NCBI RefSeq assembly: GCF_011759505.1
Contig: NZ_JAAOYO010000003.1
Span: forward strand, 124,001-188,000
Direction: 5' to 3'
Origin: Curtobacterium salicis
GTDB lineage: Bacteria; Actinomycetota; Actinomycetes; Actinomycetales; Microbacteriaceae
Length of the DNA: 64,000 nucleotides
Position 1 is the first letter of the stretch, and each line of letters begins with the position of its first letter. This document shows, in pieces, positions 1 to 7,521 of this stretch. The position numbers and the translations under genes are program-made. Under the pieces are notes generated by a model that saw only the letters and a program-made list of their open reading frames with translations, made no database searches and had not been told where the DNA came from.

Positions 1-1
1 C

Positions 2-436
2 CTGGCGGTGCTGATGATCCCGATCGTCGTGCGCTCCACCGAAGAGGTCCTGAAGATCGTGCCGATGGAGCTCCGCGAGGCCTCGTACGCGCTGGGTGTC
101 CCGAAGTGGCTGACGATCGTCAAGGTCGTGCTGCCGACGAGCCTCGCCGGCATCACGACGGGTGTCATGCTCTCGATCGCCCGCGTCATCGGCGAGACCG
201 CTCCGCTGCTGGTCACCGCCGGGTTCACCTCGAGCATGAACTACGACCTGTTCAAGGACCCGATGATGACGCTGCCGGTGTTCGCGTACACGCAGTACTC
301 GCAGCAGGGCGCCAACCCGGTGCCGTTCGTCGACCGGGCCTGGACCGCGGCGCTGCTCCTGATCCTCATCGTGATGCTGCTGAACCTGCTGGCCCGCTTC
401 ATCACCCGCCTCTTCGCGCCCAAGCTCCCCCGCTAG
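2..436 (+). CDS. pstA: Phosphate ABC transporter permease PstA, C-terminal part
   Basis: This is the last 144 codons of PstA, one of the two membrane subunits of the high-affinity phosphate importer PstSCAB; the 5' part lies before the window. The inner-membrane permease loop that docks on the ATPase is visible as [11 protein letters not shown], followed by the GETAPLL segment typical of PstA and a last hydrophobic helix ([14 protein letters not shown]). The protein ends in basic residues (FAPKLPR). pstB follows 74 bases downstream in the same direction, so the two are almost certainly cotranscribed. The start cannot be judged. The family call is firm from the motif set and the pstB neighbour. 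Confidence 0.95.
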   Translation: MAVLMIPIVVRSTEEVLKIVPMELREASYALGVPKWLTIVKVVLPTSLAGITTGVMLSIARVIGETAPLLVTAGFTSSMNYDLFKDPMMTLPVFAYTQYSQQGANPVPFVDRAWTAALLLILIVMLLNLLARFITRLFAPKLPR

Positions 437-453
437 GGAGGGCGCTGCCTCCC
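436..453 (+). other. Small hairpin between pstA and pstB
   Basis: GGGAGG and CCTCCC arms of 6 bp with a 6-base loop start at the last base of the pstA stop codon. No T-run follows. It may tune pstB expression or protect the upstream message, but it is short and could be chance in GC-rich DNA. Confidence 0.35.
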
Positions 454-510
454 CCGCTGACGCGCTGCAGACCCGCAGACCCGCAGACCACCCAACCCAG
501 AAGGAACCAC

Positions 511-1290
511 GTGTCCAAGCGCATCGAGGTCGACGGCCTCAACGTCTTCTACTCGAAGTTCAAGGCGGTCGAGGGCGTCGACATGACGATCGAGCCCCGC
601 ACCGTCACCGCCTTCATCGGCCCGTCCGGCTGCGGCAAGTCGACGTTCCTCCGCACGCTCAACCGCATGCACGAGGTCATCCCCGGTGCCTACGTCGAGG
701 GTTCCGTCAAGATCGACGGCGACGACCTGTACGCCCCGGGTGTCGACCCGGTCATCGTCCGTCGCCAGGTCGGCATGGTGTTCCAGCGTCCGAACCCGTT
801 CCCGACGATGTCGATCAAGGACAACGTGCTGGCCGGCGTGAAGCTCAACAACAAGCGCATCTCGCGCTCGGAGGCCGAGGACGTCGTCGAGCGGTCGCTG
901 CGGGGCGCGAACCTCTGGAACGAGGTCAAGGACCGCCTCGAGAAGCCCGGCATGGGCCTCTCCGGTGGGCAGCAGCAGCGCCTCTGCATCGCACGCGCGA
1001 TCGCGGTGCAGCCGGACGTGCTGCTCATGGACGAGCCGTGCTCCGCGCTCGACCCGATCTCGACCCTCGCGATCGAGGACCTCATCGAGGAGCTGAAGAA
1101 GGAGTTCACGATCGTGATCGTGACCCACAACATGCAGCAGGCCTCGCGCGTCAGCGACAAGACGGCGTTCTTCAACATCGCCGGCACCGGCCAGCCGGGT
1201 CACCTCATCGAGTACGACGACACCGCGACGATCTTCTCGAACCCGTCCGTCAAGTCGACCGAGGACTACGTCTCGGGTCGATTCGGGTGA
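511..1290 (+). CDS. pstB: Phosphate import ATP-binding protein PstB
   Basis: PstB (259 aa, the usual length) is the ATPase of the PstSCAB phosphate importer at the inner face of the membrane. Walker A is GPSGCGKS (about residues 36-43), the signature is LSGGQQQR, Walker B is [12 protein letters not shown] and the switch histidine is in VTHNMQQA. The Q-loop segment FQRPNPFP and the Cys in DEPCSALD are typical of PstB rather than of other importers. The GTG at 511 is chosen because AGAAGGAA lies just upstream and it gives the family's normal N-terminus. It is the last gene of the pst operon here, closed by a hairpin at 1326-1365. Phosphate-starvation control is known for the family, but the promoter is outside the window. 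Confidence 0.97.
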   Translation: MSKRIEVDGLNVFYSKFKAVEGVDMTIEPRTVTAFIGPSGCGKSTFLRTLNRMHEVIPGAYVEGSVKIDGDDLYAPGVDPVIVRRQVGMVFQRPNPFPTMSIKDNVLAGVKLNNKRISRSEAEDVVERSLRGANLWNEVKDRLEKPGMGLSGGQQQRLCIARAIAVQPDVLLMDEPCSALDPISTLAIEDLIEELKKEFTIVIVTHNMQQASRVSDKTAFFNIAGTGQPGHLIEYDDTATIFSNPSVKSTEDYVSGRFG

Positions 1291-1325
1291 TCAGCGTCAC
1301 GACCGTCTGCTGACGGTCCAGCCGG

Positions 1326-1365
1326 GAGGCCCGGTGCACGTCCGCCACGGACGGCACCGGGCCTC
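1326..1365 (+). terminator. Hairpin terminator after pstB
   Basis: A perfect 12-bp stem (GAGGCCCGGTGC against GCACCGGGCCTC) encloses a 16-base loop 36 bases after the pstB stop. The left arm contains the word CGGGAGGC (1323-1330) that recurs in other gene-end hairpins of this window. Confidence 0.8.
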
Positions 1366-1456
1366 TCCGCGTCACGCCGTACGACCGGGCCCGCCCGCCC
1401 GCCAGTGCCGACACGACGGTCCCGACACGACGGTGCAGCCACGACCGTGCCCACAC

Positions 1457-1495
1457 GACGACGCCCCCGCGACCGTCGGTCACGGGGGCGTCGTC
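1457..1495 (-). terminator. Hairpin terminator of the sigK-rskA operon
   Basis: A 13-bp perfect stem (GACGACGCCCCCG against CGGGGGCGTCGTC) with a 13-base loop lies 20 bases beyond the rskA stop on the minus strand. Being symmetrical, it can also back up pstB termination from the other side. Confidence 0.75.
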
Positions 1496-1514
1496 CTGAA
1501 CCGTCAGGGGCCGG

Positions 1515-2387
1515 TCACGCCTCGGACGTGGGCACGGCGACCACCGGGGCGGAGGTGGGCTGCTTCGAGCCCCCGGCCGGCTCCACGGTGATGCCGATCG
1601 TGTCTCCGTTGCCCATCGTGCCGCGGAGGACCGCCGAACGGACACCGCCGTCGACGTCGTCCATCAGGCCGGCCGCGGTGATGCTGCCGCCGGACTCCTG
1701 CGAACCGATGTACCAGAGCTCGTACGTCTTGTCCTTCGGCGCCGCGTCGACGCCGTCGAGGATGACCGCGGACCGCTGGAGCTGCCCGGACCAGACGACC
1801 GTGGCCGTGCCGCCACCCTTGACCTTGGCGGTGCTCCGCTGGAAGTCCGGAGCGGCGTAGATCTGGTCGAGGCCGGAGGCCGCCTGCGTGGTCGCCGGCG
1901 CCCCACCGTCGTCCTGGAGCAGCGAGCCGCCGACGCCGAGCCCGACGCTCAGGAGGACGACGCCAGCAGCTGCGGCGACGCTGATCATCGCGGCGGGCCG
2001 CTGGAACCAGCGAGCCCGGGCGGTCGACGCAGCACGACCAGGGGCCGACTGCAGGTCGGTGACCGTCGCGGCGGGCGTGACGTCCGGGGCGGACGCGTGG
2101 CGTGCCTCCCGGACGGGCTCCTGCGTGGCGCCGGAGTCGTCCAGGGCGGGGAGCTGGGGGGTCGTCTGGATCTTCGCCATCAGCGACGTCTTGAGCGACG
2201 CGGACGGTTCGACCGGGGACACCGCGAAGGCGAGGGCCAGGGCGGTCTCGCGGAGGGAGTCGGACTCCAGGCGCAGCTCCGGGGAGTCGGCCAGTGCCCG
2301 CTCGACCGCGGCGCGCTCGTCGTCGGTCAGCGCGTTCAACGCGTGCGAGCCGGTCATCAGCTCGGGGTCGTCGTGACGGTCGGTCAT
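1515..2387 (-). CDS. rskA: Anti-sigma-K factor RskA
   Basis: A 290-aa membrane-anchored anti-sigma factor. The N-terminal cytoplasmic part (HALNALTDDERAAVERAL and following) matches the sigma-binding domain of the RskA group, which lacks the zinc HxxxCxxC motif. One transmembrane helix follows at about residue 135 (MISVAAAAGVVLLSVGLGVG), then an extracytoplasmic RskA domain with TYELWYI and a GDTIGITVEPAGGS stretch near the C-terminus. Its start overlaps the sigK stop (ATGA), so the two are translationally coupled. In the known system regulated proteolysis of RskA frees SigK; the signal in this organism is not visible. Confidence 0.92.
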   Translation of the reverse strand: MTDRHDDPELMTGSHALNALTDDERAAVERALADSPELRLESDSLRETALALAFAVSPVEPSASLKTSLMAKIQTTPQLPALDDSGATQEPVREARHASAPDVTPAATVTDLQSAPGRAASTARARWFQRPAAMISVAAAAGVVLLSVGLGVGGSLLQDDGGAPATTQAASGLDQIYAAPDFQRSTAKVKGGGTATVVWSGQLQRSAVILDGVDAAPKDKTYELWYIGSQESGGSITAAGLMDDVDGGVRSAVLRGTMGNGDTIGITVEPAGGSKQPTSAPVVAVPTSEA

Positions 2388-2983
2388 GACGTCACCCCCA
2401 TCTCGTCGCGGAGTCGGATCATCCCGTCGCGGAGACGGGTCTTGACGGTGCCGATCGGCACTCCGAGCTTCTCGGCCATCTCGCTGTGCGAGAACCCGCC
2501 GTAGTAGGCGAGCTGCACGGCCTGGCGCTGGAACTCGGTGAGTCGGGACAGTGCCCGGCTGACGCGTTCGTGTTCGAGTCGGATCTCGACCGACTCGGAG
2601 ACGGAGTCGAAGTCCGTCTCGAAGTCGCGGATGCCGATCTTGGTGTCGCGGTCACGGGAGGACTGCGAGGCCCGGACCCGGTCGACCGCACGGCGGTGGG
2701 CCATCGTCAGGACCCAGCTGGCTGCACTGCCACGGGTCTGGTCGAAGCGGGTGGCCTGCTGCCAGACCTCGAGGAAGACCTCCTGCGCCACCTCTTCCGA
2801 CTGGGCACGGTCCTTGAGGAGCCGCGTCACGAGTCCGAGGACCCGGCCGGACAGTTCGTCGTACAGGTCAGCGAAGGCAGCCTGGTCGCCGGTCGCGACC
2901 CGACTGAGCAGGTCGTCCGCCGACACCGGTTCCGGCGCGGCGGGAGTCCAACCATCCATGTCGCCTTCCACGAGAGTGAGCAT
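2384..2983 (-). CDS. sigK: ECF RNA polymerase sigma factor SigK
   Basis: A 199-aa ECF sigma factor. Region 2 (AFADLYDELSGRVLGLV, then EEVAQEVFLEVWQ) binds core polymerase and the -10 element; region 4 (LTEFQRQAVQLAYYGGFSH, then GTVKTRLRDGM) forms the -35-binding helix-turn-helix. The ATG at 2983 is preferred over the in-frame start at 3067 because AAGGAGG sits 10 bases before it and residues upstream of it do not resemble the family. The gene is followed without a gap by rskA, its inhibitor. It is preceded by about 670 bases without a gene that contain a long hairpin (3133-3198), which may be part of its 5' leader. Confidence 0.93.
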   Translation of the reverse strand: MLTLVEGDMDGWTPAAPEPVSADDLLSRVATGDQAAFADLYDELSGRVLGLVTRLLKDRAQSEEVAQEVFLEVWQQATRFDQTRGSAASWVLTMAHRRAVDRVRASQSSRDRDTKIGIRDFETDFDSVSESVEIRLEHERVSRALSRLTEFQRQAVQLAYYGGFSHSEMAEKLGVPIGTVKTRLRDGMIRLRDEMGVTS

Positions 2984-3132
2984 TGCAGGTTTTCCTCCTT
3001 CCCGTGTGTACGGCGTCCACCGCGCGCTCTGGACAGAGCGCTCGGCGACTGCGGTCGCGGTGGTCATCAGCTGGGTCCCGTTCGGATCGGGTCGCGGCAG
3101 CGGTCGCTGCGCGGGTGGTGCCGGTACGTGTG

Positions 3133-3198
3133 ACGAGGCCCCGGACGACCCACAGGGAATTGACCCGCGAGCGGGCCCGGGTCGTCCGGGGACCTCGT
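3133..3198. other. Long bulged hairpin upstream of sigK
   Basis: ACGAGG-CCCCGGACGACCC pairs with GGGTCGTCCGGGG-A-CCTCGT: 19 bp with one bulged A and a 27-base GC-rich loop. It lies about 150 bases upstream of the sigK start. There is no gene end next to it, so a simple terminator is unlikely; a leader structure or a non-coding RNA are alternatives. Confidence 0.6.
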
Positions 3199-3570
3199 GT
3201 GAGACGTCTTGCGACTCTCACGTTGATGATTCGGCGCCGCCGCCCGGTCGGATTGGGTCGGGGCGGAAACGCGTGAGGATCGCTTCGGATCGCGGGTGGC
3301 CGGCGGCGCGCCCGGTACCGGATCTGTCCACCGAGAGTGAACACCTGGGTACGACGGAGCCGGCGTCTCGTACTATTGGTGTTGCCGGGCCGCAGCAAGC
3401 CCCGGGCTCCAATATTCGCCGCTCCGAGCGGCCTCGCGCCGAGAGGCGCTTCTGCGGCCCGGTCTTCTCATGTCCGGATGCGCTCCGGACCACGGCCGGG
3501 AGGCGCGTCAGCGATCCCGCCGTCAGCGCACCGGTGCGCGTGGCCGGGTGCGTCGGTGTCAGGCGGTCGG

Positions 3571-3652
3571 CGGCGGCCTGCCGGCGTCAGCTGGGCAGCG
3601 GCGGCTGCCGGCGCCAGATGGGCAGCGGCGGCCTGCCGGCGTCAGCTGGTCG
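3571..3652. repeat. Tandem repeat, three units of 27-28 bases
   Basis: Three consecutive units beginning CGGCGGC(C)TGCCGGCG, at 3571, 3599 and 3626, differ at a few positions only. The array lies immediately downstream of the stop codon of the minus-strand gene ending at 3656. Confidence 0.8.
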
Positions 3653-3655
3653 GCG

Positions 3656-4285
3656 TCAGTCGAGGCTCTCGCGGCGCCAGAGTGCTGCCGCGGCCGACAG
3701 GTCCTCGGCCAGCTCCGCCAGGCGGAAGGCACGGGTCGTCAGCGCTGACGCACGCTCCTCCGCCGAGACGTCCGAGTCGTCCGCCACCGAGGTCGCACCG
3801 GCAGCCGTCAACCGTGCGAACGCGGCACCGCGCTCGAGCGCCACCGCGAAGTCGCCCGTGTAGAGGCCGTGCAGGATCCGGTCGGAGAGGGTCAGGATCT
3901 CCGCCGGACCCGTCGGCTCCTCAGCGCCCGCGACCGCCTGGTCGATCGTCCCGATGAGCTGGGTCCCGCGCTCGAACAGGTACGCGATCTCCTCCGGGTT
4001 CTGCCGGATCACCGTGCGGACCAGGTAGATGCGCCAGAGCGCCCCCGGCAGGGTGTGTGGCCCGACACGTGCCCAGAGCTCGGCGATCGCGTCGATGCCG
4101 TGCACGTCCGTGTAGGTGACCAGGCGCTCGACCACGGCCGGATCCGGGTCCTCGCGCACCCGGTGCAGCAACGCGTTGGCGGTGTCGTGGGCGACACGGT
4201 TCACCAGGGCCGGGTCCTCACCGCCCTGGATGGCAGCGAACTCGGCATCGGTGAACTGGACGGGGCGGTGGTGTTCGCGAGGCAC
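3656..4285 (-). CDS. Conserved protein of unknown function
   Basis: A 209-aa soluble, helix-rich acidic protein. I recognise the style of a conserved actinobacterial protein but no catalytic motif. It has no signal peptide or transmembrane segment. The central part (HTLPGALWRIYLVRTVIRQNPEEIAYLFERG) is compact and helical; the C-terminal half is alanine-rich. The GTG at 4285 is preceded by TACACT and 6 bases, a typical promoter -10 placed for a leaderless message, which supports this start. Proteins of this kind are sometimes labelled RNA polymerase beta-related, but nothing here supports polymerase function. A tandem repeat begins right after its stop. Confidence 0.7.
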   Translation of the reverse strand: MPREHHRPVQFTDAEFAAIQGGEDPALVNRVAHDTANALLHRVREDPDPAVVERLVTYTDVHGIDAIAELWARVGPHTLPGALWRIYLVRTVIRQNPEEIAYLFERGTQLIGTIDQAVAGAEEPTGPAEILTLSDRILHGLYTGDFAVALERGAAFARLTAAGATSVADDSDVSAEERASALTTRAFRLAELAEDLSAAAALWRRESLD

Positions 4286-4291
4286 CGCGAC

Positions 4292-4297
4292 AGTGTA
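4292..4297 (-). promoter_or_regulatory. -10 hexamer of a leaderless promoter (gene at 4285)
   Basis: TACACT on the minus strand is followed by exactly 6 bases and the GTG start, so transcription would begin at or next to the start codon. Confidence 0.6.
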
Positions 4298-4328
4298 GGC
4301 GCTGCTCTGCCGATACCCTTGTGGGCGA

Positions 4329-4401
4329 GGGCCTCTAGCTCAGTTGGTAGAGCACCGGACTTTTAATCCGAGGGTCGTGGGTTCGAGCCCCACGGGGCCC
4401 A
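4329..4401 (+). tRNA. tRNA-Lys (anticodon UUU)
   Basis: A complete 73-base cloverleaf: acceptor GGGCCTC pairing with GGGGCCC, D-arm GCTC-AGTTGGTA-GAGC, anticodon loop CTTTTAA (TTT at positions 34-36), T-arm GTGGG-TTCGAGC-CCCAC, discriminator A. The anticodon stem has a C-A mismatch at its first pair. The 3' CCA is not encoded (ACCT follows), so it is added after transcription. Confidence 0.97.
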
Positions 4402-4407
4402 CCTCTG

Positions 4408-4461
4408 GGGGTACCGGCTCGTCTCGCACACCGGACAGGATGCTCGTTGTGGGGGTACCCC
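4408..4461. promoter_or_regulatory. Paired GGGGTACC sites upstream of the TetR-type gene
   Basis: GGGGTACC occurs at 4408-4415 and again as the perfect 10-bp palindrome GGGGTACCCC at 4452-4461, 31 bases before the regulator's start. This is a candidate autoregulatory operator. Confidence 0.4.
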
Positions 4462-4491
4462 GCCGAGGCGCCGATGTGGTGTGGTGCTGAC

Positions 4492-5130
4492 ATGCCCAGC
4501 CCCGACATGGACTCCGCACCGCACGACGACGTCTTCACCCGTACGCAGATCGTCGACGCGATGATCCGGGTGCTCCACGAACTGCCTCTGCACGAAGTCA
4601 CCCCCGCCCGCGTCGCCGACGAGGCGAACGCCACCACCGCGACCCTCGACGCCTCCTTCCCCAGCTGGGACGGCCTGCTCCTGGCGACGATCGACCGGTG
4701 GAACGACCGCCGGACGACCCCGCTCACGCCGCTCGCCGCCGAACTGGGGACGATCCGGTTCCTCCGCGCGATCGTGACCGCCAACATCGAGGACCCGTCG
4801 CTGATGCGCTTCCTCACCTCGACGCTGAACATCGCCGCAGCCCCGAGGCACCCGCTCGCGCCGATGCTGCACGCCCGCTGGCGTCGGTTCCACGGCTTCG
4901 TGCAGCAAAGCCTCATGCAGGACATCGCCGCCGGTCGCGAGCCGCACACGATGGAGCCGTCCCGCGGCGCCGAGCAGCTCCTCGCCACCTACGAGGGTCT
5001 GCAGCTGCAGTCGATGGTCCGGCCGGAGATGGACCTCCTCGAGTCCTTCGACCGCGCGGTCACGCGTCTGCGCGAGGGCTGGTCCCGCGAGTACGTGCCG
5101 CCGGTGTGGGACCTCAGCCGCGCCAGCTGA
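4492..5130 (+). CDS. TetR-family transcriptional regulator
   Basis: About 212 aa. The N-terminal domain (TRTQIVDAMIRVLHELPLHEVTPARVADEAN, then a recognition-helix region ending PSWDGLLLATIDRW) has the length and spacing of a TetR helix-turn-helix. The rest is the variable helical ligand-binding domain. The ATG at 4492 gives the shortest sensible N-terminus; an ATG at 4507 is also possible. It stands alone between tRNA-Lys and a small unknown gene, so its target is not clear from context. Two GGGGTACC copies upstream are candidate operator sites. Confidence 0.75.
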   Translation: MPSPDMDSAPHDDVFTRTQIVDAMIRVLHELPLHEVTPARVADEANATTATLDASFPSWDGLLLATIDRWNDRRTTPLTPLAAELGTIRFLRAIVTANIEDPSLMRFLTSTLNIAAAPRHPLAPMLHARWRRFHGFVQQSLMQDIAAGREPHTMEPSRGAEQLLATYEGLQLQSMVRPEMDLLESFDRAVTRLREGWSREYVPPVWDLSRAS

Positions 5131-5293
5131 CCTCACCGGGGTACAAGTCGTCCCCAGCCCATCCATGGCCGGTGCTCTGTCCACATGCGTGCACCGCTCA
5201 GCGGGCTGTTGGATTCCCCTCGGTATGGTCGTTCCTGGTTCCGCTCACCGCGGGACACCAGCACTGAACGAACCACACCGAACGGGGTACATC

Positions 5294-5614
5294 GTGATCG
5301 AGCCCATCGACGCCACGCAGACCAGCTCCACCGGTGACGCGCGCCGCCTCGTCGAGCTCGCCGCCGCCACCGGGACGACCATGAGCGACGAGCTCCTGCT
5401 CGACGCGCTCCGCCGCGGAGCCGCGGTCAGCGTCCGCCACATCCGCAAGGACTTCACCGAGGTCGCGACGGGTACCACGGTGCTCGGGTACGTGGTCCGC
5501 CAGCGCAAGGACTTCCTCGCGCTGCGTGGCGACGACCCGGCGTGGGCGCAGGAGATCGGTCGCTACCCCAGCGAGTCGCTCGCGGTCGAGGCACTGCGGA
5601 TGCGCCGGGCCTGA
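5294..5614 (+). CDS. Small hypothetical protein
   Basis: 106 aa, not recognised. The first half is helical (RRLVELAAATGTTMSDELLLDALRRG) and resembles a short DNA-binding or dimerisation module; the second half contains LGYVVRQRKDFLALRGDDP, which looks like a small beta-rich unit. It has no signal peptide, transmembrane segment or cysteines. Start GTG at 5294 is chosen over earlier in-frame starts because upstream residues have no protein-like composition. It is single, between TetR and the convergent aldose epimerase gene. Confidence 0.6.
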   Translation: MIEPIDATQTSSTGDARRLVELAAATGTTMSDELLLDALRRGAAVSVRHIRKDFTEVATGTTVLGYVVRQRKDFLALRGDDPAWAQEIGRYPSESLAVEALRMRRA

Positions 5615-5668
5615 CGGCCCGGGTGCCGCGACGGCCCCGTTCCGACGAAGAGACCGACCATGCCGACG

Positions 5669-6616
5669 TCAGGACCAGACGCGGCGGATCCCCCACGAGC
5701 CCGTCCAGGACTCGTCGGGCTCCAGCCACCGCAGCCCCTCGCCCGAGTTCAGCGCGTCGGCGGGTGCCGTCATCGGCTCGACGGCGACCGCCAGCCCCTT
5801 GCCGTCGCCCCGGGGGAACTCCCGCGACGTGAAGACCTGCACGTAGGGGAACGAGGCGTCCTGCCACAGTTCGACCCCGTCACCCTCCGGACCGTGCAAC
5901 GTCGTTCGTCGGATCCCCTCGGCGTCGGGCGTCACGTCCGTGTACGCGGTGTCCAGGTCGGAATCCCCCGCACGGCGACCCTGTCGCAGGTCGACGTCCG
6001 TGCCCTCGACGGGCCGGGTGCCGTTCGGGATCTTCCGCTCGTCGACCGTGAAGGCCGTCGCGGCGTCGAGCCGGACGACCAGGTCCTCGGCCGGGGTGTC
6101 ACCGGCGCGCAGGTACGGGTGCGAGCCGATGGCGAAGGGCGCCGGGCGACCGGAGCGGTTCGTGACGGTGTGCGTGATCCGGATGCCGTCCTCGACGAGC
6201 TCGTGGTGCACGCGGGTCTCGAGTGTGAACGGCCAGCCGTGCTGCGGGTGGATCGTGGCCTGCTGCTCGATCGACGACTCGGTCTGGTCGACGACGCGGT
6301 ACGGCGCGAACCGGAGCAGCCCGTGCGAGGCATTGCCGTACTTCGGCTCCGAGATGTCCAGCTGCTGGGTCTTCCCGTCGAGCTGCCAGGCGCCACCGGC
6401 GACGCGGTTCGGCCAGGGCGCGAGCACGATGCCGTTCGCACCGGCCGGAGCCTGGTCGGCCGGGAACGGCTCGGTGAGGTCGAAGCCCGCGACCCGCAGT
6501 TCCCGGATGCCGGCCGCGACCTCGGTGACGACGGCCTCGACGACACCGTCGGGTCCGGCGTGCCGCAGGTGGTACTGACCGCCGGTGGGTGCCGCTGTGC
6601 TGGCCACTGTGCTCAT
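5669..6616 (-). CDS. Aldose 1-epimerase family protein
   Basis: A 315-aa galactose mutarotase-like enzyme that interconverts alpha and beta sugars in the cytoplasm. Visible family features are NGIVLAPWPNRVAGG (substrate-binding arginine), the catalytic-type histidine in GNASHGLLRF, the second in IGSHPYLRAGD, and a C-terminal AVAVEPMTAPADALNSGEG carrying the catalytic glutamate. Its ATG overlaps the stop of the DeoR-type gene (ATGA), so both are one operon divergent from galT-galK. Context points to galactose use; other aldoses are possible substrates. Confidence 0.9.
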   Translation of the reverse strand: MSTVASTAAPTGGQYHLRHAGPDGVVEAVVTEVAAGIRELRVAGFDLTEPFPADQAPAGANGIVLAPWPNRVAGGAWQLDGKTQQLDISEPKYGNASHGLLRFAPYRVVDQTESSIEQQATIHPQHGWPFTLETRVHHELVEDGIRITHTVTNRSGRPAPFAIGSHPYLRAGDTPAEDLVVRLDAATAFTVDERKIPNGTRPVEGTDVDLRQGRRAGDSDLDTAYTDVTPDAEGIRRTTLHGPEGDGVELWQDASFPYVQVFTSREFPRGDGKGLAVAVEPMTAPADALNSGEGLRWLEPDESWTGSWGIRRVWS

Positions 6617-7458
6617 GGTGTCTGCTTCCTCTCCGGTGGGCGGGGCGTGCCCGCTGGTGCGTCCGCGACGACCACGTGGACCCCGGCCGCCCGGATCGGG
6701 TCGACCGCGTCCGCGCTGACTCCCGCGGTGACGACGACGTCGACGTCCTGCAGCGTGCTCACCACGCCGATGTCGGCACGGCCGAACTTCGAGCCGTCCG
6801 CGACCACGACGGTACGCCTGCCCGCCGCCGCGAGGACCCGCTTCGCCTCGGTCTCGGGCAGGTTCACGTTGGTCAGACCGTGCTCGACGTCCAGTCCGGT
6901 CCCGCCCAGGAAGACCAGGTCCGCGGACAGCATCGGCAGCACGGTCGCGTTGAACGGCGCGACGAGCGAGTGCTGCAGGGGACGGAGCGTCCCGCCGGTG
7001 ACGACGACCGTGAACCGCGGGACGGCTCGTTCGAGTGCGAGTGCGGTCGTCAGCGAGTTCGTGACGACGGTGACGTCGACCAGGTCCTCGCGGGCGACGA
7101 GTGCCTCGGCGACGGCTGCGGGGGTCGTGCCGACGTCGAGGACGATGCACTGGCCGGAGCGCACCAGATCGGCCGCCGCCCGGCCGATCGCGGCCTTGGC
7201 GGTGCTGTTCTCGACGGCGGTCTCCTCGAGCGGTCGCTCGCGCGACCCGGCCCCGAGGCGGACGGCACCGCCGTGCACCCGGCGGATCCGGGCCTCCCGG
7301 TCCAGCGTGGCCAGGTCCTGGCGGACCGTCACCTCGCTCGTTCCGACGGCGGCGGCGAGCGCTGCGGTCCGGACCATCCCGGGCGCACCGTCGAGGAGCG
7401 CGACGATGCGGTCCTGGCGCAGCAGCGCCGGCAGGACGGGAGGCTCGTCGGACGTCAC
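6613..7458 (-). CDS. DeoR-family regulator of the galactose genes
   Basis: About 281 aa from GTG 7458. The N-terminal winged helix (LPALLRQDRIVALL, then TSEVTVRQDLATLDREARIRRVHGGAV) has the DeoR recognition pattern; the rest is the DeoR sensor domain with VLDVGTTPAAVAEAL, VTNSL and FLGGTGLDVEHGLT, which binds a phosphosugar in known members. A TTG start 12 codons earlier (7494) is possible, but it would place the promoter inside the gene; GAAACT followed by 6 bases precedes GTG 7458. It is divergent from galT and overlaps the epimerase gene, so it probably represses both sides through the repeats at 7465-7493. Confidence 0.85.
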   Translation of the reverse strand: MTSDEPPVLPALLRQDRIVALLDGAPGMVRTAALAAAVGTSEVTVRQDLATLDREARIRRVHGGAVRLGAGSRERPLEETAVENSTAKAAIGRAAADLVRSGQCIVLDVGTTPAAVAEALVAREDLVDVTVVTNSLTTALALERAVPRFTVVVTGGTLRPLQHSLVAPFNATVLPMLSADLVFLGGTGLDVEHGLTNVNLPETEAKRVLAAAGRRTVVVADGSKFGRADIGVVSTLQDVDVVVTAGVSADAVDPIRAAGVHVVVADAPAGTPRPPERKQTP

Positions 7459-7464
7459 CCCACG

Positions 7465-7493
7465 AGTTTCGTCTGCTTCCACTTGCTTTCGCA
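7465..7493. promoter_or_regulatory. Candidate DeoR operator in the gal divergent region
   Basis: Related blocks GTTTCGTC, TGCTTCCAC and TGCTTTCGC follow one another here, between the deoR and galT starts. Repeated GCTTTCG-type blocks are common in DeoR-family operators, so repression of both transcripts from this site is plausible. Confidence 0.45.
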
Positions 7494-7509
7494 ACCCTTC
7501 GTCCGCGGG

Positions 7510-7515
7510 TAGAGT
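7510..7515 (+). promoter_or_regulatory. -10 hexamer of the leaderless galT promoter
   Basis: TAGAGT is followed by 6 bases and the galT GTG; there is no Shine-Dalgarno sequence in between. Confidence 0.65.
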
Positions 7516-7521
7516 GCTCCG

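Larger units (their letters stand above)
2984..3655. other. Gene-free region upstream of sigK
   Basis: No convincing coding sequence is seen in this stretch on either strand. It holds the presumed sigK promoter and leader, a long bulged hairpin (3133-3198), one copy of CGGGAGGC (3497-3504) and a three-unit tandem repeat next to the end of the gene at 3656. Confidence 0.6.

Noticed and set aside
3571..3652. Possible small CRISPR array
   Set aside because: Units are contiguous with no unique spacers and there are no cas genes; it is a simple tandem repeat.
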